In this document: in pieces, positions 1-9,588 of the stretch
Layout: each line of letters starts with the position of its first letter
Position numbering within the stretch: position 1 is the first letter of the stretch
Assembly (NCBI GenBank): GCA_000768855.1
Contig: JRAN01000012.1
Coordinates: 197,407 to 254,950 of the forward strand
Length of the DNA: 57,544 nt
Direction: 5' to 3'
From: Porphyromonadaceae bacterium COT-184 OH4590
Lineage (GTDB): Bacteria > Bacteroidota > Bacteroidia > Bacteroidales > Paludibacteraceae
Program-made: the position numbers and the translations under genes
Notes under the pieces: generated by a model
Seen by the model: only the letters and a program-made list of their open reading frames with translations
Databases searched by the model: none
What the model was told of the DNA's origin: nothing

Positions 1-1767
1 ATCAACTCATTGACCGGGCAGGATTTTGATGTCGATAGACTTAATGAATTGCGAGAAAATATAACCCACATTTTCAGACAGCAAGGCTATTACAATGTAC
101 AAAAAGAGATATTCTCTTTTGTAGCCGATACCGTACATTTGACCGATAATGTAGATCTTAAGCTCGTTATCCAAAAGCAGTACAGAGACTCTGATATCGT
201 TGAGAAGATATTTACAAAAAAACGCATAGACAATATCACCATTTATTGTTTCGAAGACTTAGACCAATCCGAATTGTCGCCCGACACATTGCATTTCAAT
301 GATTATATCGTTATTTACAACAGCAAAAGAAGAATTTTTCATCCTACATTTCTTGCCAATAAAGTATTCTTAAAGAAAAATCAGCTTTACAATGAAGTAG
401 TAGCCAATAGAACTACAGCCAACTTCAACTCTATTGCTGCCGTAAAATATGTAAATGTCGGTTTTACCGAAAAAGAGAGCGATATGTTGGATTGTAATAT
501 ATATATATATCCTGCCGAAAAATACAGCTATTCGTTGGGCGTGGAGAGCAACACCAATTCGGGTGCAACAGTTGGTGCGGCTACAAGTTTGGGGTTTGTC
601 GATAGAAATCTTTTCCATAATGCCGAAACATTCAGGGTCGATACTCGTGTAGCTTACGACCTATATCGAAAGTTTAACGAAGGATACAAGCACTCGGTTA
701 CTGCCGGTGGAGATATTTCACTTGTTATACCAAAGTTGCTTGTACCATATTTTAAAGAAGATTTTAGGTTGCGACACGGAGCAACTACTAAATTTTCGGT
801 TAATTATACATTTCAGACCCATCCGGATTTCAAACGTTCTATTTTTAATACTTCGTTAGGTTATCAGTGGCAAAGGAATCGTTCGCAATTTGGTTTTGAT
901 ATTGCAGATTTTTCTTACATAAAGGTCAAAGACGTGTCTGCAGACTTTTTACTAAACAATCCTAATTTGCGACCAACCTTTGAAGACCATTTGGTGTTGA
1001 AGACGGTTTTTAACTATTCTACTACCAATCGACGTATAGCGTCGCCTCTTCGCGACTATTACTCTTTTAGGGGCAGACTCTCGGTCGGCGGTAATGTCTT
1101 TTACCTCGCCAATGTGGCGTTTAGTCGAACTCCTATCAATGGTCGGTATCGTGTGTTTAATACTCCATTTTCGCAGTTTGTAAAAGGCGATTTCGACTAT
1201 TCGTACAATATGTCTGTTTCCAACAAATTTAGAATAGTTTATCATGCTATGTTTGGTCTTGGATTTCCTTATGGAAATGCCGATATATTACCTTTCGAAG
1301 AGAGATTTTTTGCCGGAGGATCCAATTCGATGAGAGGTTGGAATGCTCGAACTTTGGGACCTGGCAATTTTTATTCGACGACCAACAGCTATCTGTCGCA
1401 GAATGGAGATATAAAGATAGAACTAAATGCAGAGGCAAGATTCAAACTTTTTTGGGTAATCGAAGGAGCATTTTTCATAGATGCCGGTAATATATGGACT
1501 ATCAAAAGTTATGGCGAACAGAGGGGGGGAGTGTTCTCTTTTGCTAATCATAAGTTTCTAAAAGATATTGCTTTGAATTATGGTTGGGGACTTCGATTCG
1601 ATTTTGATTATTTTCTGATAAGATTTGATTTGGGCTTTAAACTATACGACCCGCGATATTCGACAGAGTCGGAGCGTTGGGCTTTGAGTAGCAGATATGG
1701 AGGAGGGGCAGGCAATAGAATCGACAATCTTGTAGCATTGCAGTTTGCTATTGGTTATCCTTTTTAA
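1..1767 (+). CDS. BamA/TamA-like outer membrane protein (5' end outside window)
   Basis: The reading frame is open from the first base, so the true start lies upstream. The TTG at base 10 is not a convincing start. The first ~150 visible residues look like the end of a POTRA-type periplasmic region. The rest is a 16-strand-type beta barrel rich in alternating aromatic residues, with a GGSNSMRGW segment that corresponds to the conserved RG(F/Y/W) loop-6 motif of the Omp85 superfamily, and a terminal phenylalanine (FAIGYPF), the usual barrel end signal. It is distinct from the full BamA at 30763-33345, so a TamA-like translocation or assembly role is more likely. That role is inferred. It lies 32 bp before the MscS gene and may be cotranscribed with it. 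Confidence 0.85.
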   Translation: MNSLTGQDFDVDRLNELRENITHIFRQQGYYNVQKEIFSFVADTVHLTDNVDLKLVIQKQYRDSDIVEKIFTKKRIDNITIYCFEDLDQSELSPDTLHFNDYIVIYNSKRRIFHPTFLANKVFLKKNQLYNEVVANRTTANFNSIAAVKYVNVGFTEKESDMLDCNIYIYPAEKYSYSLGVESNTNSGATVGAATSLGFVDRNLFHNAETFRVDTRVAYDLYRKFNEGYKHSVTAGGDISLVIPKLLVPYFKEDFRLRHGATTKFSVNYTFQTHPDFKRSIFNTSLGYQWQRNRSQFGFDIADFSYIKVKDVSADFLLNNPNLRPTFEDHLVLKTVFNYSTTNRRIASPLRDYYSFRGRLSVGGNVFYLANVAFSRTPINGRYRVFNTPFSQFVKGDFDYSYNMSVSNKFRIVYHAMFGLGFPYGNADILPFEERFFAGGSNSMRGWNARTLGPGNFYSTTNSYLSQNGDIKIELNAEARFKLFWVIEGAFFIDAGNIWTIKSYGEQRGGVFSFANHKFLKDIALNYGWGLRFDFDYFLIRFDLGFKLYDPRYSTESERWALSSRYGGGAGNRIDNLVALQFAIGYPF

Positions 1768-1799
1768 TTATTAATTAAATACGAAAACAGACTAAAAAT

Positions 1800-2618
1800 A
1801 TGAATATTACCGAAAAAATAGATAAAATACTCGACTCTATAGTCAATAGCGGAATAGATTTGGCAAAAAACATTGTTATAGCTATAGCGGTTTATTATGT
1901 TGGTAAATTTGCCATCAAATTCTTGTTAAAGGTGGTCAAAAATGTAATGCATCGTCGTAATATTGATGAGACTGTCAACAAATTCATTTTGAATATCTTA
2001 AAAATCTCTTTACAGATAGCCCTGTTTATAGTTATTATAGGTATTCTGGGAGTAAAGACATCCTCGATTATGGGGCTTATAGCTGCTACAGGTTTTGGAG
2101 TAGGGCTTGCATTGAGTGGTACTATGCAAAATTTTGCTAACGGAATATTACTTTTGGTATTTCGTCCTTATAAAGTCGGTGATTTTATCGAGGTAAATGA
2201 TTTCAGTGGCACTGTAAGTGCTATTCAAATATTTCATACTATCCTTACTACAACAGACAACAAAGTTATATATATACCTAATGGCACAATGGGTAGTGCT
2301 ACAATGATAAATTACAATCTTCAACTCACTCGACGTATAGATTGGGTTGTTGGGGTCGATTATGGCGAAGATATTGAAAAGGTACGAAGAGTGCTTACCA
2401 ACATAGTGTATTCAGAACCGACTATCCTTGATAATCCGCCTTATCAAATAGAACTTAATAGTCTTGACGACTCTTCTGTAAAGGTGTTGCTTAGGTGCTG
2501 GGTAAAAACAGAAGATTATTGGACTTTGTACTATTCTGTTAATAAAAAAATCTATGAGATGTTTAATGAAAATGGTATAAATTTCCCATTTCCACAAATT
2601 ACTGTACATACCAAATAA
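1800..2618 (+). CDS. mscS: Small-conductance mechanosensitive channel, MscS family
   Basis: This 272-residue protein has three hydrophobic segments at about residues 22-45, 62-84 and 88-120. The third is glycine/alanine-rich (GLIAATGFGVGLALSGTMQN) and runs into FRPYKVGDFIEV, the TM3 pore helix and beta-domain entry typical of MscS. The length is close to E. coli MscS (286). Such channels open under membrane tension and release solutes during hypo-osmotic shock, in the inner membrane. The ATG at 1800 is the only sensible start before TM1. No terminator is visible between it and the barrel gene upstream. Confidence 0.93.
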   Translation: MNITEKIDKILDSIVNSGIDLAKNIVIAIAVYYVGKFAIKFLLKVVKNVMHRRNIDETVNKFILNILKISLQIALFIVIIGILGVKTSSIMGLIAATGFGVGLALSGTMQNFANGILLLVFRPYKVGDFIEVNDFSGTVSAIQIFHTILTTTDNKVIYIPNGTMGSATMINYNLQLTRRIDWVVGVDYGEDIEKVRRVLTNIVYSEPTILDNPPYQIELNSLDDSSVKVLLRCWVKTEDYWTLYYSVNKKIYEMFNENGINFPFPQITVHTK

Positions 2619-2701
2619 TTATTAGTTAATGTTGTTTATCAATATTACGCGTTTGCGGTTTGTTGTATTAATTATCGAATCAATAATTAGTAAAAAAAAT
2701 G

Positions 2702-2709
2702 TAACTTTG
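2702..2709 (+). promoter_or_regulatory. Putative -7 box for proS
   Basis: TAACTTTG matches the Bacteroidetes sigma-ABfr -7 consensus TAnnTTTG, 50 bp ahead of the proS ATG. A clear -33 TTTG at the usual spacing is not seen. Confidence 0.5.
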
Positions 2710-2758
2710 TAATCTTTTTTATGTTTTTATGTAAAAAAAATATATTATTAATACAGAT

Positions 2759-4240
2759 ATGGCGATAGAATTGAAAGAACTTACCGCTTCGGAGGAGAAT
2801 TACTCTCAGTGGTACAACGATTTGGTAGTAAAAGCCGACTTAGCCGAAAATTCGGCGGTACGTGGCTGTATGGTGATAAAACCCTACGGGTATGCTATTT
2901 GGGAAAAGATGCAGGCTCAGCTCGATAAGATGTTCAAAGACACGGGACATGTCAATGCATATTTCCCTCTGTTTATACCGAAGTCGTATCTTAGTCGTGA
3001 AGCCGATCATGTCGAAGGTTTTGCCAAGGAGTGTGCTGTGGTAACTCACTATCGTCTCAAAAATTCGCCCGACGGCAAAGGCGTGGTTGTTGACCCCGCC
3101 GCCAAACTCGAAGAGGAGCTTATAGTGCGTCCTACTTCGGAGACAATCATCTGGAGTACTTACAAAAACTGGATACAGTCGTATCGTGACCTTCCTATAC
3201 TTGTCAATCAGTGGGCTAATGTGGTGCGTTGGGAGATGCGTACACGCCTGTTTTTACGTACAGCCGAATTTCTTTGGCAAGAAGGACACACGGCTCACGC
3301 TACACAAGAAGAGGCTATGGAAGAGGCTGTTCGTATGCTCAATGTCTATTCCGATTTTGCAGAAGACTATATGGCTGTGCCTGTAGTAAAAGGTATTAAG
3401 TCGGCTAATGAGCGATTTGCAGGGGCTTTGGAGACTTTCTGTATTGAGGCTATGATGCAAGACGGAAAGGCTTTGCAGGCTGGCACATCGCATTTTCTGG
3501 GACAGAATTTTGCCAAAGCATTTGACGTACAATTTGTAAACAAAGAGAACAAACTCGAATATGTCTGGGCTACTTCATGGGGTGTATCGACACGCCTTAT
3601 GGGCGCTCTTATAATGGCGCACTCTGATAACAACGGGTTGGTATTGCCTCCTAAACTCGCACCTATACAGGTTGTAATAATACCTATTTACAAAGGAGAA
3701 GAGCAACTTGTATCGATATCCGAAAAGGTACATCAACTTGTCGAAAAATTAAAGGCGATGAATATTAGTGTTAAGTTCGACGACTCTGACAACAAAAAAC
3801 CGGGTTGGAAGTTTGCCGAATATGAGTTAAAAGGTGTACCTGTGCGTTTGGCTATGGGCGGACGCGACTTAGAGAATGGCACAGTAGAGATATTCCGTCG
3901 CGATAAGTTAGAGAAACAGACTATTGCTTTTGATGGTGTTGAAAACCATATAGTTAATCTTCTCGACGAAATACAGGCCAACATATACCAAAAGGCATTC
4001 GATTTTAGAGCCTCTGTTACTCGCAATGTTGACAGTTACGATGAGTTTAAGCAAGAGATAGAAAAAGGCGGTTTCCTCTCTGCTCATTGGGATGGTACAC
4101 CCGAGACGGAAGAGCGTATCAAAGCTGAGACCAAAGCTACTATCCGCTGTATTCCTCTTGACCGCAAAGAGGAGCCGGGCAAATGTATGGTAACAGGCAA
4201 ACCGAGTGCCGGACGTGTTTTGTTTGCCAAAAGTTATTGA
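2759..4240 (+). CDS. proS: Prolyl-tRNA synthetase, archaeal/eukaryote-type
   Basis: This 493-residue class II aminoacyl-tRNA synthetase charges tRNA-Pro with proline in the cytoplasm. It lacks the long insertion domain of E. coli-type ProS (about 570 residues) and fits the short archaeal-type enzyme usual in Bacteroidetes. The motif-2 region reads RPTSETIIW, then [14 protein letters not shown] and [11 protein letters not shown]. An anticodon-binding domain ([26 protein letters not shown]) and a C-terminal extension ending in the characteristic Tyr (LFAKSY) follow. It is probably transcribed alone or with trmD, 104 bp downstream. Confidence 0.97.
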   Translation: MAIELKELTASEENYSQWYNDLVVKADLAENSAVRGCMVIKPYGYAIWEKMQAQLDKMFKDTGHVNAYFPLFIPKSYLSREADHVEGFAKECAVVTHYRLKNSPDGKGVVVDPAAKLEEELIVRPTSETIIWSTYKNWIQSYRDLPILVNQWANVVRWEMRTRLFLRTAEFLWQEGHTAHATQEEAMEEAVRMLNVYSDFAEDYMAVPVVKGIKSANERFAGALETFCIEAMMQDGKALQAGTSHFLGQNFAKAFDVQFVNKENKLEYVWATSWGVSTRLMGALIMAHSDNNGLVLPPKLAPIQVVIIPIYKGEEQLVSISEKVHQLVEKLKAMNISVKFDDSDNKKPGWKFAEYELKGVPVRLAMGGRDLENGTVEIFRRDKLEKQTIAFDGVENHIVNLLDEIQANIYQKAFDFRASVTRNVDSYDEFKQEIEKGGFLSAHWDGTPETEERIKAETKATIRCIPLDRKEEPGKCMVTGKPSAGRVLFAKSY

Positions 4241-4344
4241 TTGTATTTGATATTCTACTAAACAGAGTGAAATGAATCTATTTGGCAATTGTTTTTATCA
4301 ATATATAGTGTATCGCTTTGGAGTAATCTGTATTTGATTGTATT

Positions 4345-5031
4345 ATGAGAATAGACATACTTACGCTATTGCCCGAACTGCTAGATAGTCCTTTGAACAA
4401 CTCAATAATAAAGCGAGCTAAGGATAAAGGTTTGGTTGAGATAGTGGTACATAATATTCGTAAATGGTCGAAGGATAAAAGGCATTTTAGAGTAGATGAC
4501 TATGCTTTTGGTTTTTCGGCAGGTATGGTAATGCAGATAGAGCCTATATTTCTCGCTATTGAAGAGCTAAAAAGAGAACGCCTCTACGATGAAGTGATTT
4601 TTATGTCGCCCGATGGCGACCTATTCGACCAAAAAATAGCAAATACTCTCTCGCTAAAAGAAAATATTATAATCCTATGCGGACATTACAAGGGTGTAGA
4701 TTATCGTATACGACAACACCTTATTGATAGAGAAATATCAATTGGCAACTATGTGATTACGGGAGGGGAGTTGCCTGCGGCAATAGTAACCGATGCTATT
4801 GTAAGGCTTCTTCCCGGTGCTTTGGGCGACGAACAGTCGGCTCTTACAGATTCGTTTCAAGATGGGCTGCTTGCCCCACCAATCTATACTCGCCCTGCCG
4901 AATACAACGGATGGAAGGTGCCTGAGATATTGTTGTCGGGCAATGAGGCAAAAATTAGGGACTGGGAGTATGAGCAAGCATTGGAACGTACCAAACGATT
5001 GCGTCCTGATATGCTACGAGAGAATAACTAA
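4345..5031 (+). CDS. trmD: tRNA (guanine-37-N1)-methyltransferase
   Basis: TrmD methylates N1 of G37 next to the anticodon, using S-adenosylmethionine, and prevents +1 frameshifting. The 228-residue protein has the SPOUT deep-knot signature: [13 protein letters not shown] at about residue 112 and [15 protein letters not shown] followed by LLPGALG at about 130-155. The start is the ATG that opens [11 protein letters not shown], typical of the family. It is convergent with hydF, leaving only 66 bp between them. Confidence 0.96.
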   Translation: MRIDILTLLPELLDSPLNNSIIKRAKDKGLVEIVVHNIRKWSKDKRHFRVDDYAFGFSAGMVMQIEPIFLAIEELKRERLYDEVIFMSPDGDLFDQKIANTLSLKENIIILCGHYKGVDYRIRQHLIDREISIGNYVITGGELPAAIVTDAIVRLLPGALGDEQSALTDSFQDGLLAPPIYTRPAEYNGWKVPEILLSGNEAKIRDWEYEQALERTKRLRPDMLRENN

Positions 5032-5097
5032 CGGATACCACAAACCGAAACTGATTTAAAGTTGGGTAAAATCACAATTTTAGACAGCAGTAATAAG

Positions 5098-6312
5098 CTA
5101 TAAGTCTCTATATATCTCTATTTTAGACAATATGCCGTTGAGTTGAGCCATAGCTACGCCGTAGTTGGTAACGGGCACCGATTGTTGTTTGGCTTTGTCG
5201 ATACGGCTGAGAACATATTTGCGGTTGAACATACAGGCACCACAATGTATTACCATGTCGTACTGTGAAAGATCGTCGGGAAAGTCTTTACCTGCTACCA
5301 CGTCGATAGTGATACCTTGCCCCACTTTTTTGCGTAAAAGGTAGGGTATCTTCACTCTGCCAATGTCTTCTGTCGCCGGAGCATGAGTACAAGCTTCGGC
5401 TATAAGTACCCTCGATTGTTCGGTAAGACTCTCAATGGCTTCGGCACTACGGACAAAATAGTTGATGTCGCCTTTGTAGCCTGCAAATAGCACCGAAAAA
5501 GATGTCAAGCGGCTCTCGGCTGGTTTCAGTTCATATACTGCCTTGAATGCTTGCGAGTCGGTGATAATAAGCTTGGGAGCACTCCTTAGAGATGTGAGCG
5601 ATGTTGCCATTTGGTCGGGGGTACAGCTGATTATAACACAACCTTTGTCGAGCAGTTCGCGTGTGGTCTGTACCTGAGGCAATATCAGTCGCCCTTTGGG
5701 TGCTTGTGCGTCTTGTGGCATTACGAGCATTACCACATCGCCCTTGCTTACGAGGTCGCCTGTGATGCTCTGTTGCCCAAAATCTTCAGGAAGTATCTCC
5801 AAGATAGCTTGATGAATGGCATCTATACCGCTCTTTTGCAAAGCACTAACCTCTATTGGGAGTTGCCCGAATAGCTCTTGCAGTCTTGCCAAGAGTTGAG
5901 CGGTTGGGGGTTGTATATCGGTTTTATTGATAACTAATATTATGGGTATTTTTCGCTCTTTGAGTATTGCAAACCACTCTTCTTCTGCCGACAGGTCGGA
6001 CTGTTCGGACGAGCTACCGCAGATGAGTATGGCTATATCGGTTTTCTCTATTGCTTTGATTGTTTGTTCTATACGCTTTTTGCCCAGAATAGTATGGTCA
6101 TCGAATCCGGGAGTATCTATCAATAGTGTCGCCCCAACTTTTGGTATCTCCATTGCCTTGTATACAACGTCGGTAGTAGTGCCTTTGATGTCGGATACAA
6201 CAGAGGTATCTTGCCCAGTGATAGCGTTTATAAGCGACGATTTACCGCTGTTGGTACGTCCCAATATCGCTATGTGCAGCCTATTGGCATTTGGGGTGTT
6301 GGTCATACTCAT
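5098..6312 (-). CDS. hydF: [FeFe]-hydrogenase maturation GTPase HydF
   Basis: HydF is the scaffold on which the 2Fe subcluster of the H-cluster is carried before delivery to apo-hydrogenase. The N-terminal GTPase domain shows the P-loop GRTNSGKSS (about residue 18), DTPGFDD (switch II) and NKTD (G4). The C-terminal cluster domain has the family cysteine/histidine set: CTH, and about 50 residues later HCGAC, the ligands of the [4Fe-4S] cluster. At 404 residues it is full length. It starts 46 bp after hydG on the same strand and is surely cotranscribed with it. A second ATG two codons in is also possible. Confidence 0.96.
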   Translation of the reverse strand: MSMTNTPNANRLHIAILGRTNSGKSSLINAITGQDTSVVSDIKGTTTDVVYKAMEIPKVGATLLIDTPGFDDHTILGKKRIEQTIKAIEKTDIAILICGSSSEQSDLSAEEEWFAILKERKIPIILVINKTDIQPPTAQLLARLQELFGQLPIEVSALQKSGIDAIHQAILEILPEDFGQQSITGDLVSKGDVVMLVMPQDAQAPKGRLILPQVQTTRELLDKGCVIISCTPDQMATSLTSLRSAPKLIITDSQAFKAVYELKPAESRLTSFSVLFAGYKGDINYFVRSAEAIESLTEQSRVLIAEACTHAPATEDIGRVKIPYLLRKKVGQGITIDVVAGKDFPDDLSQYDMVIHCGACMFNRKYVLSRIDKAKQQSVPVTNYGVAMAQLNGILSKIEIYRDL

Positions 6313-6358
6313 TTTTTTTGTTAAAAACAGTTTGTTAATTGATAGTTAAAAAACTAAC

Positions 6359-7780
6359 TTAAAATCTAAAGTCTCGTTTGCCTTCGCTTATCGAATTGAG
6401 GTTACGCTTTGTTATGAGCCTTATCTTTTCGCTTGGAATAGAGGTTAGCTCCTCGTCGATAAGACGTAAACCTGCTTTGATGGTAGCCTCTGTGCCGTAG
6501 TCTTCGAGGTACTCTTTGAGTGTCATCAAAGCGTTTGGACCGCAACAGTCAGCTATCTTACCTGATTTGACAAGTGCCATAAAGCGGTCACCGGTGCGCC
6601 CTTCGCGGTAACAGGCTGTGCAAAAACTCGGTATATGCCCTAGTCTGAGTAACCAATGCACTATCTCGTCGAGTGTGCGGGTGTCGCTAATGTCGAATTG
6701 TGCCGATTGGCTCGTATCCTTAGCTCCTTCGGAATATCCGCCGACACTTGTACGTGAGCCGCCGCTAAGCTGCGATACACCAAGTTCTAGCACCTTACGA
6801 CGTGATTCCTCCGATTCGCGAGTGGATATAATCATTCCTGCATAGGGTGCTGATATTCTAATGATAGCTACTATTTTGCCAAACACATCGTCAGAAATGG
6901 AGTTGTCGAAATCGTTGGTGTCGATACTGTCGGCCGGGCAGATACGAGGAACGCTTATAGTGTGCGGTCCCACACCAAAACGTGCTTCGAGGTGTTCGGC
7001 GTGCATAAGCAGTCCGACAAAATCATATCGGTAGTTGTTGAGCCCGAAAAGCACACCTATACCAGTGTCGTCGATACCTGCCTCCATTGCTCGGTCGATA
7101 GCTTCGGTGTGGTAGGTGTAGTTGCTTTTAGGTCCGTAAGGGTGTAGAGTCTCGTAGCTCTCCTTGTGATAGGTTTCTTGGAAAAGTATGTAAGTGCCTA
7201 TACCTGCATCGTTTAGCTTTTTATAGTTATCTACCGTGGTAGCGGCAATATTTACATTGACCCTTCGTATAGCTCCATTTTTGTGCTTTATGCTGTAAAT
7301 AGTGTCAATCGACTCTAAAATATAATCTATCGGCGAATGTAACGGGTGTTCACCTGCTTCCAAAGCGAGGCGTTTATGTCCCATATCTTGCAGGGCTATC
7401 ACCTCTTTTCGTATCTCATCCTGTGTTAGTTTGCGACGGGCAATGTTTTTGTTTTTGGCATGATAAGGGCAATAAACACAGCCATTTACGCAGTAGTTCG
7501 ACAAGTACAACGGAGCAAACATCACTATTCGCCTGCCATAGAGTTTGTACTTTATCTTTTTGGCTAAACCGTATATCTGCTCTATGACGGCTTTGTCATC
7601 GCACTCTAAGAGTACGGCAGCTTCACGGTGGTTGAGACCTTTACATTTATCGGCTTTTTCGAGTATCGTCTCTATGAGTGGAAGATTGTTTTTGTTCTCA
7701 CCGGCATATTGGAGAGTATCCAATATCTCTTGAGGTGAGATAAACTCCTCCGCCTTTGATGAATTTGCTATATATGGCAT
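6359..7780 (-). CDS. hydG: [FeFe]-hydrogenase maturase HydG (radical SAM tyrosine lyase)
   Basis: HydG cleaves tyrosine to supply the CO and cyanide ligands of the H-cluster. The radical SAM motif CVNGCVYC (CxxxCxxC) sits near residue 96. The C-terminal auxiliary cluster motif CTAC followed after 22 residues by Cys (in DCCG) is intact, so both iron-sulfur clusters should form. At 473 residues it is full length. It precedes hydF. The hydE and hydrogenase genes lie on the same strand but 9.6 kb upstream, which is unusual for a pathway whose genes are commonly adjacent. Confidence 0.97.
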   Translation of the reverse strand: MPYIANSSKAEEFISPQEILDTLQYAGENKNNLPLIETILEKADKCKGLNHREAAVLLECDDKAVIEQIYGLAKKIKYKLYGRRIVMFAPLYLSNYCVNGCVYCPYHAKNKNIARRKLTQDEIRKEVIALQDMGHKRLALEAGEHPLHSPIDYILESIDTIYSIKHKNGAIRRVNVNIAATTVDNYKKLNDAGIGTYILFQETYHKESYETLHPYGPKSNYTYHTEAIDRAMEAGIDDTGIGVLFGLNNYRYDFVGLLMHAEHLEARFGVGPHTISVPRICPADSIDTNDFDNSISDDVFGKIVAIIRISAPYAGMIISTRESEESRRKVLELGVSQLSGGSRTSVGGYSEGAKDTSQSAQFDISDTRTLDEIVHWLLRLGHIPSFCTACYREGRTGDRFMALVKSGKIADCCGPNALMTLKEYLEDYGTEATIKAGLRLIDEELTSIPSEKIRLITKRNLNSISEGKRDFRF

Positions 7781-7854
7781 ATTATAAAAATCTTATCTTA
7801 AAAAACTTATGTTTTTCGGCAAAATAAACTTTTGAGATATTATCAAATATTTTG

Positions 7855-7862
7855 CAAAGATA
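7855..7862 (-). promoter_or_regulatory. Putative -7 box for hydG-hydF
   Basis: On the minus strand TATCTTTG fits the Bacteroidetes -7 consensus, 75 bp before the hydG ATG. A correctly spaced -33 element is not evident. If functional, hydGF no longer depends on a promoter upstream of the hydrogenase gene. Confidence 0.45.
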
Positions 7863-8098
7863 GCAAATAGTTTGGAGGTATTGATTAATGTTTGGCTATT
7901 GGGCATTAGGTAGAATCAATTATCAAAAATGCAACAACTACCGGAAAAAGACAAAAATCTATTTCGGGTATTAAAAAAATTACCTTGTACGGCAAAGCCA
8001 GAAATGTATAATTGGGTGATTGAATATGATGTTTTGTTTGGGCAATTGGTTTATGTTTTTTCTTCGTTTATTTATGATGATTTTTTTTTGTAGTAATC
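7863..8098. other. Intergenic, no gene seen
   Basis: AT-rich stretch between the hydG promoter region and the REP-like repeat. I see no convincing ORF, RNA or transposon end. It marks one edge of the accessory block. Confidence 0.5.
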
Positions 8099-8190
8099 AA
8101 TCACACTTCGACTTCGCTCAGTGTGACAAACCATAGTTCAAATTTTCTGTGATAATCAATAAGCAGTTCGATTTCTCTTGGTGTGACATT
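8099..8190. repeat. REP-like palindromic element, one good and one degenerate copy
   Basis: At 8099-8125 a segment reads cacacttcgacttcgctcag and continues tgtgac. CACACT and AGTGTG form the arms and the middle is itself hairpin-prone. A decayed copy lies at 8162-8190 (agttcgatttctcttggtgt). Short palindromes of this kind recur in intergenic DNA of many Bacteroidetes. Here they sit immediately downstream of the first gene of the accessory block. Confidence 0.5.
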
Positions 8191-8206
8191 TAAAATTAAA
8201 AATCAA

Positions 8207-8758
8207 TTATTTTAAAATTTCTGTTTTTTCTGTGACATTAGCAGGAATATCGGAAGCCTGAATGATTATTTTATCTCCTGAGAGGTCGGGATTTTGTGTG
8301 GTGGCGGTATAAATCCAATCGATGCCTTGTAAAACGGCTTCGCCCTCCTCAACCAACGAACCATCTGCATTTTGGATAATTACCTTTACGGAAACGACCT
8401 TAAAATCGTCTGTGGCTCGAATAATAATCGTGTCTCCTGCATTGCCTTTGTAGTTTGAGACATTGATACTCTCGATTTTAGGCGCATTGAGCAGGTCGGC
8501 AACAGCTACGTTGTAGGCTTTTTTGCCTGTGGTTTCGTAAAGTGTCTTTTGATTGTCGTCTGCAAGGACAGCCTTTCCGTAGAGTACCGCCTGTTGGAAC
8601 TTGGCTTGTTGTTGTTTTTGCTTTTCGGAATCTTCTCCTTTGCGTTTTTTGGGAGCTTTGGAAACAATGGTTTTCCCGTTTAGTTGGGAGAAGACTAAAA
8701 TATCTCCCACTTTTCCACTCAATCCGTGGGTTACGATGTTGTTCTTTGATTGTGCCAT
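8207..8758 (-). CDS. Hypothetical protein with basic N-terminal segment and Ig-like tail
   Basis: I do not recognise a named family. The 183-residue protein has no signal peptide. It opens with MAQSKNNIVTHGLSGKVGD and a Lys/Gln-rich stretch (KAPKKRKGEDSEKQKQQQ), which suggests nucleic-acid or protein contacts. From about residue 95 the pattern of valine-rich strands (IESINVSNYKGNAGDTIII, FKVVSVKVIIQNADGSLV) resembles an Ig-like beta sandwich. It lies 18 bp downstream of the first VOC gene on the same strand, so the two may share a transcript. Function unknown. Confidence 0.7.
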   Translation of the reverse strand: MAQSKNNIVTHGLSGKVGDILVFSQLNGKTIVSKAPKKRKGEDSEKQKQQQAKFQQAVLYGKAVLADDNQKTLYETTGKKAYNVAVADLLNAPKIESINVSNYKGNAGDTIIIRATDDFKVVSVKVIIQNADGSLVEEGEAVLQGIDWIYTATTQNPDLSGDKIIIQASDIPANVTEKTEILK

Positions 8759-8776
8759 AATTGTAATACTTTAGAA

Positions 8777-9307
8777 TTATTGAAAGTCATTGAGTTTTTT
8801 CATTGCTTCAACAAGTGAATCGTGTATGTAAGTCATATCCGAATCAGGTTCTAATATCCATACAGCATCGGTTTCTTCGGTAGTTTCTTCTGAAATCCAA
8901 TCAGATTCGTCGTACTCCGACAACTCAAAAAGCCACCATAAATTGCCTTGCGGGTCGATGAAGCGAGCTAATTTCCCTCCATAAAAATCGGTAGGCTGGG
9001 TAACAACAGTCGCTCCGAGTGATTCGGCGGTTGCGAGTTTTCTATCTATATCATTCACATAGACTTGGAGTAGTGAAGGCGTATGTTTCCATCCTTTTTT
9101 TCGGTCGAAAATAATCATCGTAGTATCGCCAATCGTTACACTGCTATTGAAAATCTTTCCGTCAGATTGGCTGATTGCCAATGCGTTTTTATCTTCTTGA
9201 GCATCAAAAACTTTCTCTAAAAACGAAATTAAAGCACGGGTATCTTGTGTTGAAATGAGGGCGTTTACGATGTGGCTTCCTTGCGGTACATTTACTTTTT
9301 CAGTCAT
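8777..9307 (-). CDS. VOC-family (glyoxalase/PhnB-like) protein
   Basis: Two beta-alpha-beta-beta-beta halves of a vicinal-oxygen-chelate fold are visible: SHIVNALISTQDTRALISFLEKVFDA, and later LLQVYVNDIDRKLATAESLG with ARFIDPQGNLWWLFE, which is typical of PhnB-like members. Such proteins bind a metal and act on or sequester small molecules. The substrate cannot be told. I place the start at the ATG at 9307 because a TTG nine codons earlier (9334) overlaps a -7 box. The acidic C-terminal tail ends in a VEAMKKL motif shared with the VOC protein at 9589-10077, so the two are paralogues. Confidence 0.85.
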   Translation of the reverse strand: MTEKVNVPQGSHIVNALISTQDTRALISFLEKVFDAQEDKNALAISQSDGKIFNSSVTIGDTTMIIFDRKKGWKHTPSLLQVYVNDIDRKLATAESLGATVVTQPTDFYGGKLARFIDPQGNLWWLFELSEYDESDWISEETTEETDAVWILEPDSDMTYIHDSLVEAMKKLNDFQ

Positions 9308-9331
9308 TTTTCTGTAAATTAAAAATTGAGG

Positions 9332-9339
9332 CAAAGCTA
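9332..9339 (-). promoter_or_regulatory. Putative -7 box for the first VOC gene
   Basis: TAGCTTTG on the minus strand, 24 bp before the ATG at 9307. It supports that start over the upstream TTG. Confidence 0.4.
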
Positions 9340-9378
9340 CCCCGAATTTGTGTGCTGAAATTGTACCGAAACGACATT

Positions 9379-9540
9379 TTAGATTTTCTGAAATAATTGC
9401 AAAGGCGAAAGGTTCGTAAACTCTTTAAAAGCTCGATTGAAATAAGCTCGATCATAATAATCATATTGTAAGGCAAATTGAGTCAGATTGTCGCCTGTTA
9501 TTGTTTTAACGAAAAATTGATACAAAAGAAGGACTCCTCA
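9379..9540 (-). pseudogene. Remnant of an AraC-family regulator (last ~50 codons)
   Basis: Translation of the minus strand gives a C-terminal AraC helix-turn-helix tail: TGDNLTQFALQYDYYDRAYF, then NRAFKEFTNLSPLQLFQKI and stop. The final 15 residues are the same as those of the intact AraC regulator at 10229-10999, and the DNA after both stops is also shared (ttgtaccgaaacgac). Nothing upstream continues the gene: the frame loses similarity near 9540 and runs into the next gene's 3' flank. It is the stump of a second AraC gene, left between two paralogous VOC genes. Confidence 0.85.
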
Positions 9541-9588
9541 TTCCTTTGAGATTCTTGCTGGCTATACCGCATATAGCGGCTCGCTGTT

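Noticed and set aside
490-512. TA-repeat (atatatatat) as a possible slippage tract or phase-variation switch
   Set aside because: Short and in frame within a conserved beta-strand region. Nothing suggests switching.
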